64,000 nt of DNA from Basidiobolus meristosporus CBS 931.73 (GCA_002104905.1 MCFE01000116.1:100132-164131); one strand, 5' to 3'; numbered from the stretch's first letter, positions 10,947 through 22,822 are shown. Numbers and translations: made by a program. The notes: a model not told the origin generated them from the letters alone.

Positions 10947-11613
10947 GGTGCCACCAAGTCAAGATATTAATTCTCCCAAATGTGTCTCTGCCCGTTCTCC
11001 AAGCCCATTTGATTTTGAATCCGTAATTTGGGCAAAATCTACCACCAATGTGATTACACAATACCCTTTGAATCCCCAATTTTGTATACATCTTGTAATC
11101 AATAAATGGCGCATTGGTGCACAACTACATTCTCCTTTGATGATTGCCACAAGTTGTAATGGCATACTGGTAGCTTAATAAGAGTATACTGTTCAGCATG
11201 CAATCAACCTTTCTCAATATTGGGACTTTGGTGGCAACCAGGACATTCATCAGCTTCACGAAGAAGTGGCCCATTGAATATGCAGTCAATAAGCTGGCAT
11301 TTCTAGATTTGATAAATGTGTTTGGAGCAGCAAGTTAGATGAGCCCGATGAGAGATTCTCATGCGGAGTGGAAAACAGAGCATATATGCTGTTCGACGAT
11401 CGAGAAGCCATTTCCGGCATTGTAAAACCAGCCTGACCATATTGAGGGAATAGTGTCAGCGCTGCTTCCTAGAATAACCTGGCTACAAAACCGGTTTGGA
11501 TTTCCGGTAGAGGATTCCGAGAAGTGCGGCACGGAGTATATAAATGTCCCTTGCGCTGATCAGCATTCAGTAGAGGACAGCTTTGATATTTGCGAGATCA
11601 CTATCAAACAATC

Positions 11614-11937
11614 ATGAAATTCGCCAGCGTACTTGCTATTCTTGCCGCTGTTTCAGCAACAATTGACTGCTACCCATTGATCCTGGAGACTAGCTTTGAT
11701 ATTTTGAGATATTTCTACAGAACAATCATGAAATTCGCCAGCGTACTTGTAATTCTTGCCGCTGCTTCAGCAACAATTGACTGCTACCCATTGATCCTGG
11801 AGACTAGCGATTCAGCAATGGACAAGAGAGATCTGCATGACTTCTGTGGAGGCTGGTTCTGTGGTCATGTTAAACGGGAGGAAGCTCTCGAAGCCAATGG
11901 AGCCATAACTTCAGCCTCAGGAATGCCAAATGCCTGA
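11614..11937 (+). CDS. B-class precursor with duplicated leader
   Basis: From ATG 11614 the frame encodes 107 residues: a complete B leader through LILETS, then the translated former 5' leader (FDILRYFYRTI), then a second complete B leader starting at ATG 11728, followed by one intact core and the tail TSASGMPNA. From 11728 it is a normal 69-residue precursor. A 114-base in-frame duplication of the leader and its 5' leader sequence explains it and accounts for the longer 1909-1910 spacing here. Which ATG is used is open; the first lies closest to the promoter. Confidence 0.85.
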   Translation: MKFASVLAILAAVSATIDCYPLILETSFDILRYFYRTIMKFASVLVILAAASATIDCYPLILETSDSAMDKRDLHDFCGGWFCGHVKREEALEANGAITSASGMPNA

Positions 11938-12625
11938 TGAGCATAGACTACACTAATGACGAGCTGATATCCAAGCCCAAATTCAGGTTCAAGTAATCCT
12001 ACCACCCAAACTCTCCAATTTTGTTGCTACTGATGCACGATCAGCTAAGCGTAACCATCCAGCCTCTGCATGGATTTTTGATTTCCTGATAATATACTAC
12101 AAAATAAACAATATATCTCCACATTCCAAATATCCGTTTTGTTGCTTAACCAGTAGGGTAAAAACCCCTCGTTTGCGAGTCCTTGCCATTTTGTTCCATT
12201 CCGACATGATGTCCTAAATGAACATCTATTCGGGCATGTTCAAACTCCACCAACATCCTCCTGTAAATTCTGTTGCAAGCTTGATATCTACATATCGGCA
12301 CTGATCAAGGCCTCCAGTATCCACAGGAGTTCTCTGCTTACTTATGAAATTCTGAGGTCTGTGCTGCCGAGAATTTCAGGAATCGGAATATGATGTGAAG
12401 ATAATTCACAATCTCAATCCAATAAACAAGACTGTTTCAGGACATCATTTCAGTTTACTTTCCGTCCGTGGTATCTTGTGCGACCAACAATTCTGGGAAT
12501 CAGTAATTGCCACTCTGGGATTCCTAGAACTCCCAAGAAATGTACATAAATCGCTCCCCAACGAACCATCATTCCTCAGGCTACAGCCTTGCTATCGAAT
12601 ACCAAACTCTTCCCCGACCGGAATA

Positions 12626-12856
12626 ATGAGACTCCTTTCTGTACTCGCTGTTTGTATCATTTCTGCAATGACAGCTAACGGCTATCCTGTGGGTCAGCTA
12701 GCCAATGATGTAACCAAGGAGAAGAGAGATCTGCATGACTTTTGTGGAGGTTGGTTCTGTGGCCATGTGAAGCGTGATCTCTCTGTTCATGACAGCCAGA
12801 CTACTACATCTTCTCTGAGCTCACAGCAGCCTAAAACCTTCATGACCGCTCTATAA
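12626..12856 (+). CDS. A-class precursor, second subtype
   Basis: 76 residues. MRLLSVLAVC leader with pro-region VGQLANDVTKE, intact core, tail DLSVHDSQTTTSSL-type ending in Leu. An open extension in the same frame starts at 12395, but it contains the TATA-like cataaatc and the TTC-N3-GAA sites, so ATG 12626 is preferred: it restores the signal peptide and the fixed 34-residue leader. Confidence 0.9.
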   Translation: MRLLSVLAVCIISAMTANGYPVGQLANDVTKEKRDLHDFCGGWFCGHVKRDLSVHDSQTTTSSLSSQQPKTFMTAL

Positions 12857-13522
12857 GGTACCACCAAGTCAAGATGTTAATTGTCCCGAATACGTCTCTG
12901 CCCGTTCTTCATGCCCATTTGATTTTGAATCCGTAATTTGGGCAAGATCTACCACCAATGTGATTACACAATACCCTTTGAATCCCCAATTTTGTACGCG
13001 TCTCGTAATCAATAAATGGCGCGTTGGTGCACAACTACATTCTCCATTGATGATTGCCACAACTTGTAATGGCATATTGATAGCTTAATAAGAGCATACT
13101 TCTCAGCATGAAATAAACCTTTCTCATTATTATGATATTAGTGGTAACCAGATCATTCATTAGCCTCATGTAGAAGTGACCCATTGAATATGCAGTTAAT
13201 AAGCTGGCATTACTAGATTTGATTAATGTGTTTGGAGCAGGAAATTAGATGAGCCCGATGAGAGGTTCTAGTGCGGAGTGAAAAATAGAGCATATGCTGT
13301 TCAACGATCCAGAAGCCATTTCCGGTTTTCTAAAACCAGTCTGACCATATTGAGGGGATAGTGTCAGCGTTGCTTCCTAGAATAACCTGGCTACAAAAAC
13401 CGGTTTGGATTTCCAGTAGTGGGTTCCGAGAAGTGCAGCACGGAGAATATAAATGTCCCTTGCGCTGATCAGCATTCAGTAGAGGACAGCTTTGATATTT
13501 GAGAGATCATTACCAAACAATC

Positions 13523-13732
13523 ATGAAATTCGCCGGCGTACTTGTTATTCTTGCCGCTGTTTCTGCCACAGTTGACTGCTACCCATTGATCCTGGACACT
13601 AGCAATTCAGCAGTGGACAAGAGAGATCTGCATGACTTCTGCGGAGGCTGGTTCTGTGGTCATGTCAAGCGAGAGCAAGTTCTGGAGACAAGTGAAGCCA
13701 ATAACTCCGCTCCATCGATGTCAAATGCCTGA
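13523..13732 (+). CDS. B-class precursor
   Basis: 69 residues, KFAG leader variant, pro-region LDTSNSAVD, core intact, tail EQVLETSEANNSAPSMSNA. Its promoter has tataaat preceded by 'agaa' (less perfect TATA than neighbours). Confidence 0.9.
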   Translation: MKFAGVLVILAAVSATVDCYPLILDTSNSAVDKRDLHDFCGGWFCGHVKREQVLETSEANNSAPSMSNA

Positions 13733-14412
13733 TGTGTATAGGCAGCATCTATGACAAGCCGATATCCATATCTGAACTATCCAATTTTGTTGCTCCTGAT
13801 AAATACCACACACGACAAACTAAGCGTATCCATCCATCCATCCTCCACATGGATTTTTGATTATCTGACAATTTCCAGAGAAATAAACATTGCTACCCCA
13901 CATTTCATATTTTCTCACGGCTACTAAACTAGCAGAGTGGAAGTCACTTGTATTCGGACCCATTCCCGTATATTCCATGCTGAAATGAGGTGATTTCAAC
14001 TCTACCAGGCACCTTTATTCCGTAATACAATGGCAATTTCGCGGTGAAAGGAATATTCACATATGGTTGCCGACCCAGCTTTCCTCTATTCCCCAGAAGA
14101 CTTCCCCTACTCTTGAAAGGCTGACATCTGCGCAGCCAAACATTCTAGGAATCAGAACATGACTTGAGGATGATGACTACCTTTGATGTAAAACGCAAGG
14201 TGATTTTAGTATATCACCATCCTATAGCTTTCCAACGATCAGTTGCATCTTGTGGCACCAATAGTTCTGGGAATCAGATATCACCAGCCCGTGATTCCAA
14301 GAAGCCAGAATCAATGCGCATAAATAGCTCACTAACGACACTGCCATTCATCAGCCTGCACCCTTTCTGTTGAGTATCAGATTCTACTTCAGCCAGCAAT
14401 TGAACCTAAACC

Positions 14413-14643
14413 ATGAGACTCTTTGCTGTACTCACTATTTGTATCGTTGCCACAATGACAGCCAATGGCTACCCCGTAAATCAGGTGACTGATGGAGTAG
14501 CCATGGAAAAGAGAGATCTGCACGACTTTTGTGGAGGCTGGTTCTGTGGCCATGTGAAACGTGATCACACTGTCCATGACAGCCAGACTACTACATCTTC
14601 TCTGAGCTCACAGCAGCCTAATACCTTCATGACAGTTCAATAA
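14413..14643 (+). CDS. A-class precursor, first subtype
   Basis: 76 residues, VNQVTDGVAME pro-region, core intact, tail ends FMTVQ. A first-subtype gene between second-subtype genes at 12626 and 16208, so the two A subtypes are interspersed rather than blocked. Confidence 0.9.
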   Translation: MRLFAVLTICIVATMTANGYPVNQVTDGVAMEKRDLHDFCGGWFCGHVKRDHTVHDSQTTTSSLSSQQPNTFMTVQ

Positions 14644-15309
14644 GGTACCACCAAGTCAAGATATTAATTCTCCCAAATGTGTCTCTGCCCGTTCTTCAAG
14701 CCCATTTGATTTTGAATCCGTAATTTGGGCAAGATCTACCACCAATGTGATTACACAATACCCTTAGAGTCCCCAATTTTGTATGCGTCTCGTAATCAAT
14801 AAATGGCGCGTTGGTGCACAACTACATTCTCCTTCGATGATTGCCGCAAACTGTATTGACACACTGATAAACTAATAGGAGTATACTGTTCAGTATGCAA
14901 TGAACCTTTCTCAATATTGGGACTTTAGTGGCAACCAGGACATTCATCAGCTTCACGAAGAAGTGGCCCATTGAATATGCAGTCAATAAGCTGGCATTTC
15001 TAGATTTGATAAATGTGTTTGGAGCAGCAAGTTAGATGAGCCCGATGAGAGATTCTCATGTGGAGTGGAAAACAGAGCTTACGCTGTTGGACGATCCAGA
15101 AGCCATTTCCGGTATTGTAAAACCAGTCTGACTATATTGAGGTGATAGCGTCGGCGTTGCTTCGCAGAATAACCTGGCTACAAAAACCGGTTTGGATTTC
15201 CATTAGACGGTTCCGAGAAGTGCGGCACGAAGTATATAAATGTCTCTTGCGCTGATGAGCATTCAGTAGAGGACAGCTTTGATATTTGAGAGATCACTAC
15301 CAAACAATC

Positions 15310-15519
15310 ATGAAATTCGCCAGCGTACTTGCTATTCTTGCCGCTGTTTCTGCGACAGTTGATTGCTACCCATTGATCCTGGAGACTAGCGATTCAGCAG
15401 TGGACAAGAGAGATCTGCATGACTTCTGCGGAGGCTGGTTCTGTGGTCATGTTAAACGGGAAGTAGTCACCGATGCCAGTGGATCCTTAACTTCAGCCTC
15501 AGGAATGCCAAATGCCTGA
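15310..15519 (+). CDS. B-class precursor
   Basis: 69 residues; standard B leader and core; tail EVVTDASGSLTSASGMPNA. The 3' region is of the second type (starting GCATAGACT after the stop). Confidence 0.9.
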   Translation: MKFASVLAILAAVSATVDCYPLILETSDSAVDKRDLHDFCGGWFCGHVKREVVTDASGSLTSASGMPNA

Positions 15520-16207
15520 TGAGCATAGACTGCACCAATGACGAGCTGATATCCAAGCCCAAATTCAGGTTTAAGTAATCCTACCACCCAAACTCTCCAA
15601 TTTTGTTGCTACTGATGCACGATCAGCTAAGCGTAACCATTCAGCCTCTGCATGGATTTTTGATTTCCTGATAATATACTACAAAATAAACAATATATCC
15701 CCACATTCCAAATATCCGTTTTGTTGCTTAACCAGTAGGGTAAAAACCCCTCGTTTGCGAGTCCTTGCCATTTTGTTCCATTTCGACATGATGTCCTAAA
15801 TGAACATCTATTCGGGCATGTTCAAACTCCACCAACATCCTCCTGTAAATTCTCTTGCAAGCTTGATATGTACATATCGGCACTGGTCAAGGCCTCCAAT
15901 ATCCACAGGAGTTCTCTGCTTACTTATGAAATTCTGAGGTCTGTGCTGCCGACAATTTCAGGAATCGGAATATGATGTGACGATGATTCACAATCTCAAT
16001 CCAATAAATAAGACTGTTTCGGGACATCATTTTAGTTTACTTTCCATCCGTTGTATCTTGTGCGACCAACAATTCTGGGAATCAGTAATTGCCACTCTGG
16101 GATTCCTAGAACTCCCAAGAAATGTACATAAATCGCTCCCCAACGAACCATCATTCCTCAGGCTACAGCCTTGCTATCGAATACCAAACTCTTCCCCGAC
16201 CGGAATA

Positions 16208-16438
16208 ATGAGACTCCTTTCTGTACTCGCTGTTTGTATCATTTCTGCAATGACAGCTAACGGCTATCCTGTGGGTCAGCTAGCCAATGATGTAACCAAG
16301 GAGAAGAGAGATCTGCATGACTTTTGTGGAGGTTGGTTCTGTGGCCATGTGAAGCGTGATCTCTCTGTCCATGACAGCCAGACTACTACATCTTCTCTGA
16401 CCTCACAGCAGCCTAAAACCTTCATGACCGCTCTATAA
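16208..16438 (+). CDS. A-class precursor, second subtype
   Basis: 76 residues; differs from the 12626 copy mainly by Ser to Thr in the tail (SSLTSQQ). Core intact. The same upstream open extension is present from 15977. Confidence 0.9.
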   Translation: MRLLSVLAVCIISAMTANGYPVGQLANDVTKEKRDLHDFCGGWFCGHVKRDLSVHDSQTTTSSLTSQQPKTFMTAL

Positions 16439-17104
16439 GGTACCACCAAGTCAAGATGTTAATTCTCCCGAATTCGTCTCCGCCCGTTCTTCATGCCCAT
16501 TTGATTTTGAATCCGTAATTTGGGCGAGATCCACCACCAATGTGATTACATAATACCCTTTGAATCCCCAATTTTGTACGCGTCTCGTAATCAATAAATG
16601 GCGCGTTGGTGCACAACTGCATTCTCCATTGATGATTGCCACAAGTTGTAACGGCATACTGATAGCTTAATAAGAGTATACTTTTCAGCATGTAATAAAC
16701 CTTTCTCATTATTATGATATTAGTGGTAACCAGATCATTCATTAGCCTCATGTAGAAGTGACCCATTGAATATGCAGTTAGTAAGCTGGCATTACTAGAT
16801 TTGATTAATGTGTTTGGAGTAGGAAATTAGATGAGCCCGATGAGAGGTTCTAATGCGGAGTGAAAAATAGAGCATATGCTGTTCAACGATCCAGAAGCCA
16901 TTTCCGGCATTGTAAAACCAGTCTGACCATATTGAGGGGATAGTGTCAGCGTTGCTTCCTAGAATAACCTGGCTACAAAAACCGGTTTGGATTTCCAGTA
17001 GTGGGTTCCGAGAAGTGCAGCACGGAGTATATGATTGTCCCTTGCGCTGATCAGCATTCAGTAGAGGACAGCTTTGATATTTGAGAGATTACTACCAAAC
17101 AATC

Positions 17105-17314
17105 ATGAAATTCGCCAGCGTACTTGCTATTCTTGCCGCTGTTTCAGTGACAATTGACTGCTACCCATTGATCCTGGACACTAGCAATTCAGCAGTGGAC
17201 AAGAGAGATCTGCATGACTTCTGCGGAGGCTGGTTCTGTGGTCATGTTAAACGGGAGGAAGCTCTCGAAGCCAATGGAGCCATAACTTCAGCCTCAGGAA
17301 TGCCAAGTGCCTGA
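17105..17314 (+). CDS. B-class precursor
   Basis: 69 residues; leader variant VSVTID and LDTSNSAVD, core intact, tail EEALEANGAITSASGMPSA. The TATA region reads GTATATGATT rather than TATATAAAT, which could weaken this promoter. Confidence 0.9.
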   Translation: MKFASVLAILAAVSVTIDCYPLILDTSNSAVDKRDLHDFCGGWFCGHVKREEALEANGAITSASGMPSA

Positions 17315-18002
17315 TTAGCATAGACTACACTAATGACGAGCCGATATCCAAGCCCAAATTCAGGTTTAAGTAATCCTACCACCCAAACTCTCCAATTTTG
17401 TTGCTACTGATGCACGATCAGCTAAGCGTAACCATCCAGCCTCTGCATGGATTTTTGATTTCCTGATAATATACTACAAAATAAACAATATATCCCCACA
17501 TTCCAAATATCCGTTTTGTTGCTTAACCAGTAGGGTAAAAACCCCTCGTTTGCGAGTCCTTGCCATTTTGTTCCATTCCGACATGATGTCCTAAATGAAC
17601 ATCTATTCGGGCATGTTCAAACTCCACCAACATCCTCCTGTATATTCTCTTGCAAGCTTGATATCTACATATCGGCACTGATCAAGGCCTCCAGTATCCA
17701 CAGGAGTTCTCTGCTTACTTATGAAATTGTGAGGTCTGTGCTGCCGACAATTTCAGGAATCGGAAAATGATGTGACGATGATTCACAATCTCAATCCAAT
17801 AAATAAGACTGTTTCGGGACATCATTTTAGTTTACTTTCCATCCGTTGTATCTTGTGCGACCAACAATTCTGGGAATCAGTAATTGCCACTCTGGGATTC
17901 CTAGAACTCCCAAGAAATGTACATAAATCGCTCCCCAACGAACCATCATTCCTCAGGCTACAGCCTTGCTATCGAATACCAAACTCTTCCCCGACCGGAA
18001 TA

Positions 18003-18233
18003 ATGAGACTCCTTTCTGTACTCGCTGTTTGTATCATTTCTGCAATGACAGCTAACGGCTATCCTGTGGGTCAGCTAGCCAATGATGTAACCAAGGAGAA
18101 GAGAGATCTGCATGACTTTTGTGGAGGTTGGTTCTGTGGCCATGTGAAGCGTGATCTCTCTGTTCATGACAGCCAGACTACTACATCTTCTCTGAGCTCA
18201 CAGCAGCCTAATACCTTCATGACAGTTCAATAA
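18003..18233 (+). CDS. A-class precursor, second subtype
   Basis: 76 residues; VGQLANDVTKE pro-region, intact core, tail ending FMTVQ as in the 14413 gene, so the tail comes from a different lineage than its leader (mosaic). Confidence 0.9.
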   Translation: MRLLSVLAVCIISAMTANGYPVGQLANDVTKEKRDLHDFCGGWFCGHVKRDLSVHDSQTTTSSLSSQQPNTFMTVQ

Positions 18234-18900
18234 GGTACCACCAAGTCAAGATGTTAATTGTCCCGAATACGTCTCTGCCCGTTCTTCATGCCCATTTGAT
18301 TTTGAATCCGTAATTTGGGCGAGATCCACCACCAATGTGATTACACAATACCCTTTGAATCCCCAATTTTGTATACATCTTGTAATCAATAAATGGCGCA
18401 TTGGTGCACAACTACATTTTCCTTTGATGATTGCCACAAGTTGTAATGGCATACTGATAGCTTAATAAGAGTATACTGTTCAGCATGCAATCAACCTTTC
18501 TCAATATTGGGACTTTGGTGGCAACCAGGACATTCATCAGCTTCACGAAGAAGTGGCCCATTGAATATGCAGTCAATAAGCTGGCATTTCTAGATTTGAT
18601 AAATGTGTTTGGAGCAGCAAGTTAGATGAGCCCGATGAGAGATTCTCATGCGGAGTGGAAAACAGAGCATATATGCTGTTCGACGATCGAGAAGCCATTT
18701 CCGGCATTGTAAAACCAGTCTGACCATATTGAGGGAATAGTGTCAGCGCTGCTTCCTAGAATAACCTGGCTACAAAACCGGTTTGGATTTCCGGTAGAGG
18801 ATTCCGAGAAGTGCGGCACGGAGTATATAAATGTCCCTTGCGCTGGTCAGCATTCAGTAGAGGACAGCTTTGATATTTGCGAGATCACTATCAAACAATC

Positions 18901-19110
18901 ATGAAATTCGCCAGCGTACTTGCTATTCTTGCCGCTGTTTCTGCGACAGTTGATTGCTACCCATTGGTCCTGGAGACTAGCGATTCAGCTGTGGACAAGA
19001 GAGATCTGCATGACTTCTGCGGAGGCTGGTTCTGTGGTCATGTTAAACGGGAGGAAGCTCTCGAAGCCAATGGAGCCATAACTTCAGCCTCAGGAATGCC
19101 AAGTGCCTGA
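18901..19110 (+). CDS. B-class precursor
   Basis: 69 residues; LVLETSDSAVD pro-region, intact core, tail EEALEANGAITSASGMPSA. Promoter with TATATAAAT. Confidence 0.9.
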   Translation: MKFASVLAILAAVSATVDCYPLVLETSDSAVDKRDLHDFCGGWFCGHVKREEALEANGAITSASGMPSA

Positions 19111-19798
19111 TTAGCATAGACTACACTAATGACGAGCTGATATCCAAGCCCAAATTCAGGTTCAAGTAATCCTACCACCCAGACTCTCCAATTTTGTTGC
19201 TACTGATGCACGATCAGCTAAGCGTAACCATCCAGCCTCTGCATGGATTTTTGATTTCCTGATAATATACTACAAAATAAACAATATATCCCCACATTCC
19301 AAATATCCGTTTTGTTGCTTAACCAGTAGGGTAAAAACCCCTCGTTTGCGAGTCCTTGCCATTTTGTTCCATTCCGACATGATGTCCTAAATGAACATCT
19401 ATTCGGGCATGTTCAAACTCCACCAACATCCTCCTGTAAATTCTGTTGCAAGCTTGATATCTACATATCGGCACTGATCAAGACCTCCAATATCCACAGG
19501 AGTTCTCTGCTTACTTATGAAACTCTGAGGTCTGTGCTGCCGAGAATTTCAGGAATCGGAATATGATGTGAAGATGATTCACAATCTCAATCCAATAAAC
19601 AAGACTGTTTCAGGACATCATTTCAGTTTACTTTCCGTCCGTGGTATCTTGTGCGACCAACAATTCTGGGAATCAGTAATTGCCACTCTGGGATTCCTAG
19701 AACTCCCAAGAAATGTACATAAATCGCTCCCCAACGAACCATCATTCCTCAGGCTACAGCCTTGCTATCGAATACCAAACTCTTCCCCGACCGGAATA

Positions 19799-20029
19799 AT
19801 GAGACTCCTTTCTGTACTCGCTGTTTGTATCATTTCTGCAATGACAGCTAACGGCTATCCTGTGGGTCAGCTAGCCAATGATGTAACCAAGGAGAAGAGA
19901 GATCTGCACGACTTTTGTCGAGGTTGGTTCTGTGGACATGTGAAGCGTGATCTCTCTGTCCATGACAGCCAGACTACTACATCTTCTCTGAGCTCACAGC
20001 AGCCTAATACCTTCATGAGAGTTCAATAA
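19799..20029 (+). CDS. A-class precursor with variant core (Gly41Arg)
   Basis: 76 residues. The core reads DLHDFCRGWFCGHV: GGA became CGA in the first ring glycine. Flanking Lys-Arg pairs are unchanged. This is the only copy with a full ring length but altered ring residue. Tail ends FMRVQ. Confidence 0.9.
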   Translation: MRLLSVLAVCIISAMTANGYPVGQLANDVTKEKRDLHDFCRGWFCGHVKRDLSVHDSQTTTSSLSSQQPNTFMRVQ

Positions 20030-20701
20030 GGTACCACCAAGTCAAGATGTTAATTGTCCCGAATACGTCTCCGCCCGTTCTTCAAGCCCATTTGATTTTG
20101 AATCCGTATCCATAATTTGGGCAAGATCCACCACCAATGTGACTACATAATAACCTTTGAATCCCCAATTTTGTATGTGTCTCGTAATCAATAAATGGCG
20201 CGTTGGTGCACAACTACATTCTCCTTCGATGATTGCCACAAGTTGTAATGGCATACTGATAGCTTAATAAGAGTATACTTCTCAGCATGAAATAAACCTT
20301 CCTCATTATTATGATATTAGTGGTAACCAGATCATTCACTAGCTTCACGAAGAAGTGACCCACTGAATATGCAGTCAATAAGCTGGCATTACTAGATTTG
20401 ATTAATGTGTTTGGAGCAGGGAATTAGATGAGCCCGATGAGAGGTTGTAATGCGGAGTGAACAATGGAGCATATGCTGTTCAACGATCCAGAAGCCATTT
20501 CCAGTATTGTAAAACCAGTCTGACCATATTGAGGGGATAGTGTCAGTGTTGCTTCCTAGAATAACCTGGCTACAAAAACCGGTTTGGATTTCCAGTAGCG
20601 GGTTCCGAGAAGTGCAGCACGGAGTATATAAATGTCTCTTGCGCTGATCAGCATTCAGTAGAGGACAGCTTTGATATTTGAGAGATCACTACCAAACAAT
20701 C

Positions 20702-20896
20702 ATGAAATTCGCCAGCGTACTTGCTATTCTTGCGGCTGTTTCTGCGACAGTTGATTGCTACCCATTGGTCCTGGAGACTAGCGATTCAGCAGTGGACAAG
20801 AGAGATCTGCATGACTTCTGCGGAGGCTGGTTCTGTGGTCATGTTAAACGGGAAGTAGTCACCGATGCCAATGGATCCTTAACTTCAACCTCATGA
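20702..20896 (+). CDS. B-class precursor, shortened tail
   Basis: 64 residues; core intact; tail EVVTDANGSLTSTS then TGA, where the homologous 15310 copy has a TCA codon (C to G change) and continues as GMPNA. Confidence 0.9.
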   Translation: MKFASVLAILAAVSATVDCYPLVLETSDSAVDKRDLHDFCGGWFCGHVKREVVTDANGSLTSTS

Positions 20897-21601
20897 ATGC
20901 CAAATGCCTGATGAGCATAGACTGCACTAATGACGAGCTGATATCCAAGCCCAAATTCAGGTTCAAGTAATCCTACCACCCAAACTCTCCAATTTTGTTG
21001 CTACTGATGCACGATCAGCTAAGCGTAACCATTCAGCCTCTGCATGGATTTTTGATCTCCTGATAATATACTACAAAATAAATAATATATCTCCACATTC
21101 CAAATATCCGTTTTGTTGCTTAACCAGTAGGGTAAAAACCCCTCGTTTGCGAGTCCTTGCCATTTTGTTCCATTCCGACATGATGTCCTAAATGAACATC
21201 TATTCGGACATGTTCAAACTCCACCAACATCCTCCTGTAAATTCTCTTGCAAGCTTGATATCTACATATCGGCACTGATCAAGGCCTCCAATATCCACAG
21301 GAGTTCTCCGCTCACTTATGCAAATTCTGAGGTCTGTGCTGCCGAGAATTTCAGGAATCGGAAATATGATGTGACGATGATTCACAATCTCAATCCAATA
21401 AACAAGACTGTTTCAGGACATCATTTCAGTTTACTTTCCGTCCGTGGTATCTTGTGCGACCAACAATTCTGGGAATCAGTAATTGCCACTCTGGGATTCC
21501 TAGAACTCCCAAGAAATGTACATAAATCGCTCCCCAACGAACCATCATTCCTCAGGCTACAGCCTTGCTATCGAATACCAAACTCTTCCCCGACCGGAAT
21601 A

Positions 21602-21817
21602 ATGAGACTCCTTTCTGTACTCGCTGTTTGCATCATTTCTGTAATGACAGCTAACGGCTATCCTGTGGGTCAGCTAGCCAATGATGTAACCAAGGAGAAG
21701 AGAGATATGCATGACTTTTGTGGAGGTTGGTTCTGTGGCCATGTGAAACGAGAAGATGACCAGGAGTCAAGTAAAGACAGACTTCAGACCTCAATCTTGG
21801 ATATGGCAAATATCTAA
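21602..21817 (+). CDS. A/B chimeric precursor with Leu36Met core
   Basis: 71 residues. Promoter, signal peptide and pro-region are A second subtype; after the second Lys-Arg the tail (EDDQESSKDRLQTSILDMANI) and the 3' region are B-like, closest to the frameshifted copy at 3134. The core is DMHDFCGGWFCGHV. It is the last unit of the regular array and appears to be a recombination junction between an A gene and an old B gene. Confidence 0.85.
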   Translation: MRLLSVLAVCIISVMTANGYPVGQLANDVTKEKRDMHDFCGGWFCGHVKREDDQESSKDRLQTSILDMANI

Positions 21818-22347
21818 TGTGCCCACGCCACACCAATGGTCAACCGCCTTCCAAATCCATGTCCTTCTTCAAATACCCTAACTACTGAACGCCAATTTTG
21901 TTGCTCTCAATAACTGCATAGCCTAATTCGCCAAGTCTACCTATTCACCCTCCGTATATGTTTTTGACATTATCATGATTATCTATAAAATAAACAATAT
22001 AGCTCCACATTGCACCTCTTGCTGTTCAACACACAACAACGCTCTTAATGACACTCATTAAAACCCGCTACCCAACAACATTGCTCAACTTTTTCACTCA
22101 CCATTTACAGTGGCTGTTGGGCTATAGTTGCACATTTCTTGGAGATTGGTCAACGAGATACGACACATCTGTAGTCCTGTATTATTGGCACGCGCCCTCT
22201 CTCAGATATCTCATGTTGCCACGTTTGGGACTACTACTATGAGACCTGGCCCTACGCTTTGCTTGAGCTGAGTTCGTGAATAATTCTAACAAGTTCAATT
22301 TGGATTAGCGTGGTCTGTGCTTCCAATAATTGTGCCGAAATTGATGC

Positions 22348-22774
22348 TTCCGAGAAGACTTGTCTGAGTTCTACGAAAGTTGGCTCTATGTCAATGCTTT
22401 GCATAAGCGTAGCAGTTATGCAAGTCACGTCGATCAGCCATACTCGGGTTTCAACTGCACTGCATGGAGTTTAATATGCTAGTAATGTCGGTCGTGTGGA
22501 ACTCCTCAATAACGATGGGACTCAGGTATTTTCAGAAGCTCTAACCACCACCTGAGCGACCATGACTCGCGTAATTTTAGATGTAGATTGAGGGTGATCG
22601 TGTTAACACTAGTATTGTCTAAAAATAGGGGGCAAAGGCCTAGGATCAAACATGGGATTCTACTGATCTGGCTTCCGTGTGGCATTCGTTTGTTCTTGAA
22701 ACTATGCAATTCGAGTGATTACGAAATATCCTGAGCACCATACTTCCAAGAAGCAATATGTAGGCTATATAAAT
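22348..22774 (+). promoter_or_regulatory. C-class promoter: TTC-N3-GAA sites and TATA box
   Basis: TTCCGAGAA at 22348-22356 and TTCCAAGAA at 22744-22752, with tatataaat at 22766-22774, about 50 bases before the ATG. Apart from these elements the upstream sequence shows no obvious similarity to the A or B promoters. Confidence 0.5.
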
Positions 22775-22822
22775 CATCATACGTTAGCTCAGTTTCCTAC
22801 AAGCTATTGCTGTTCAACAAGC

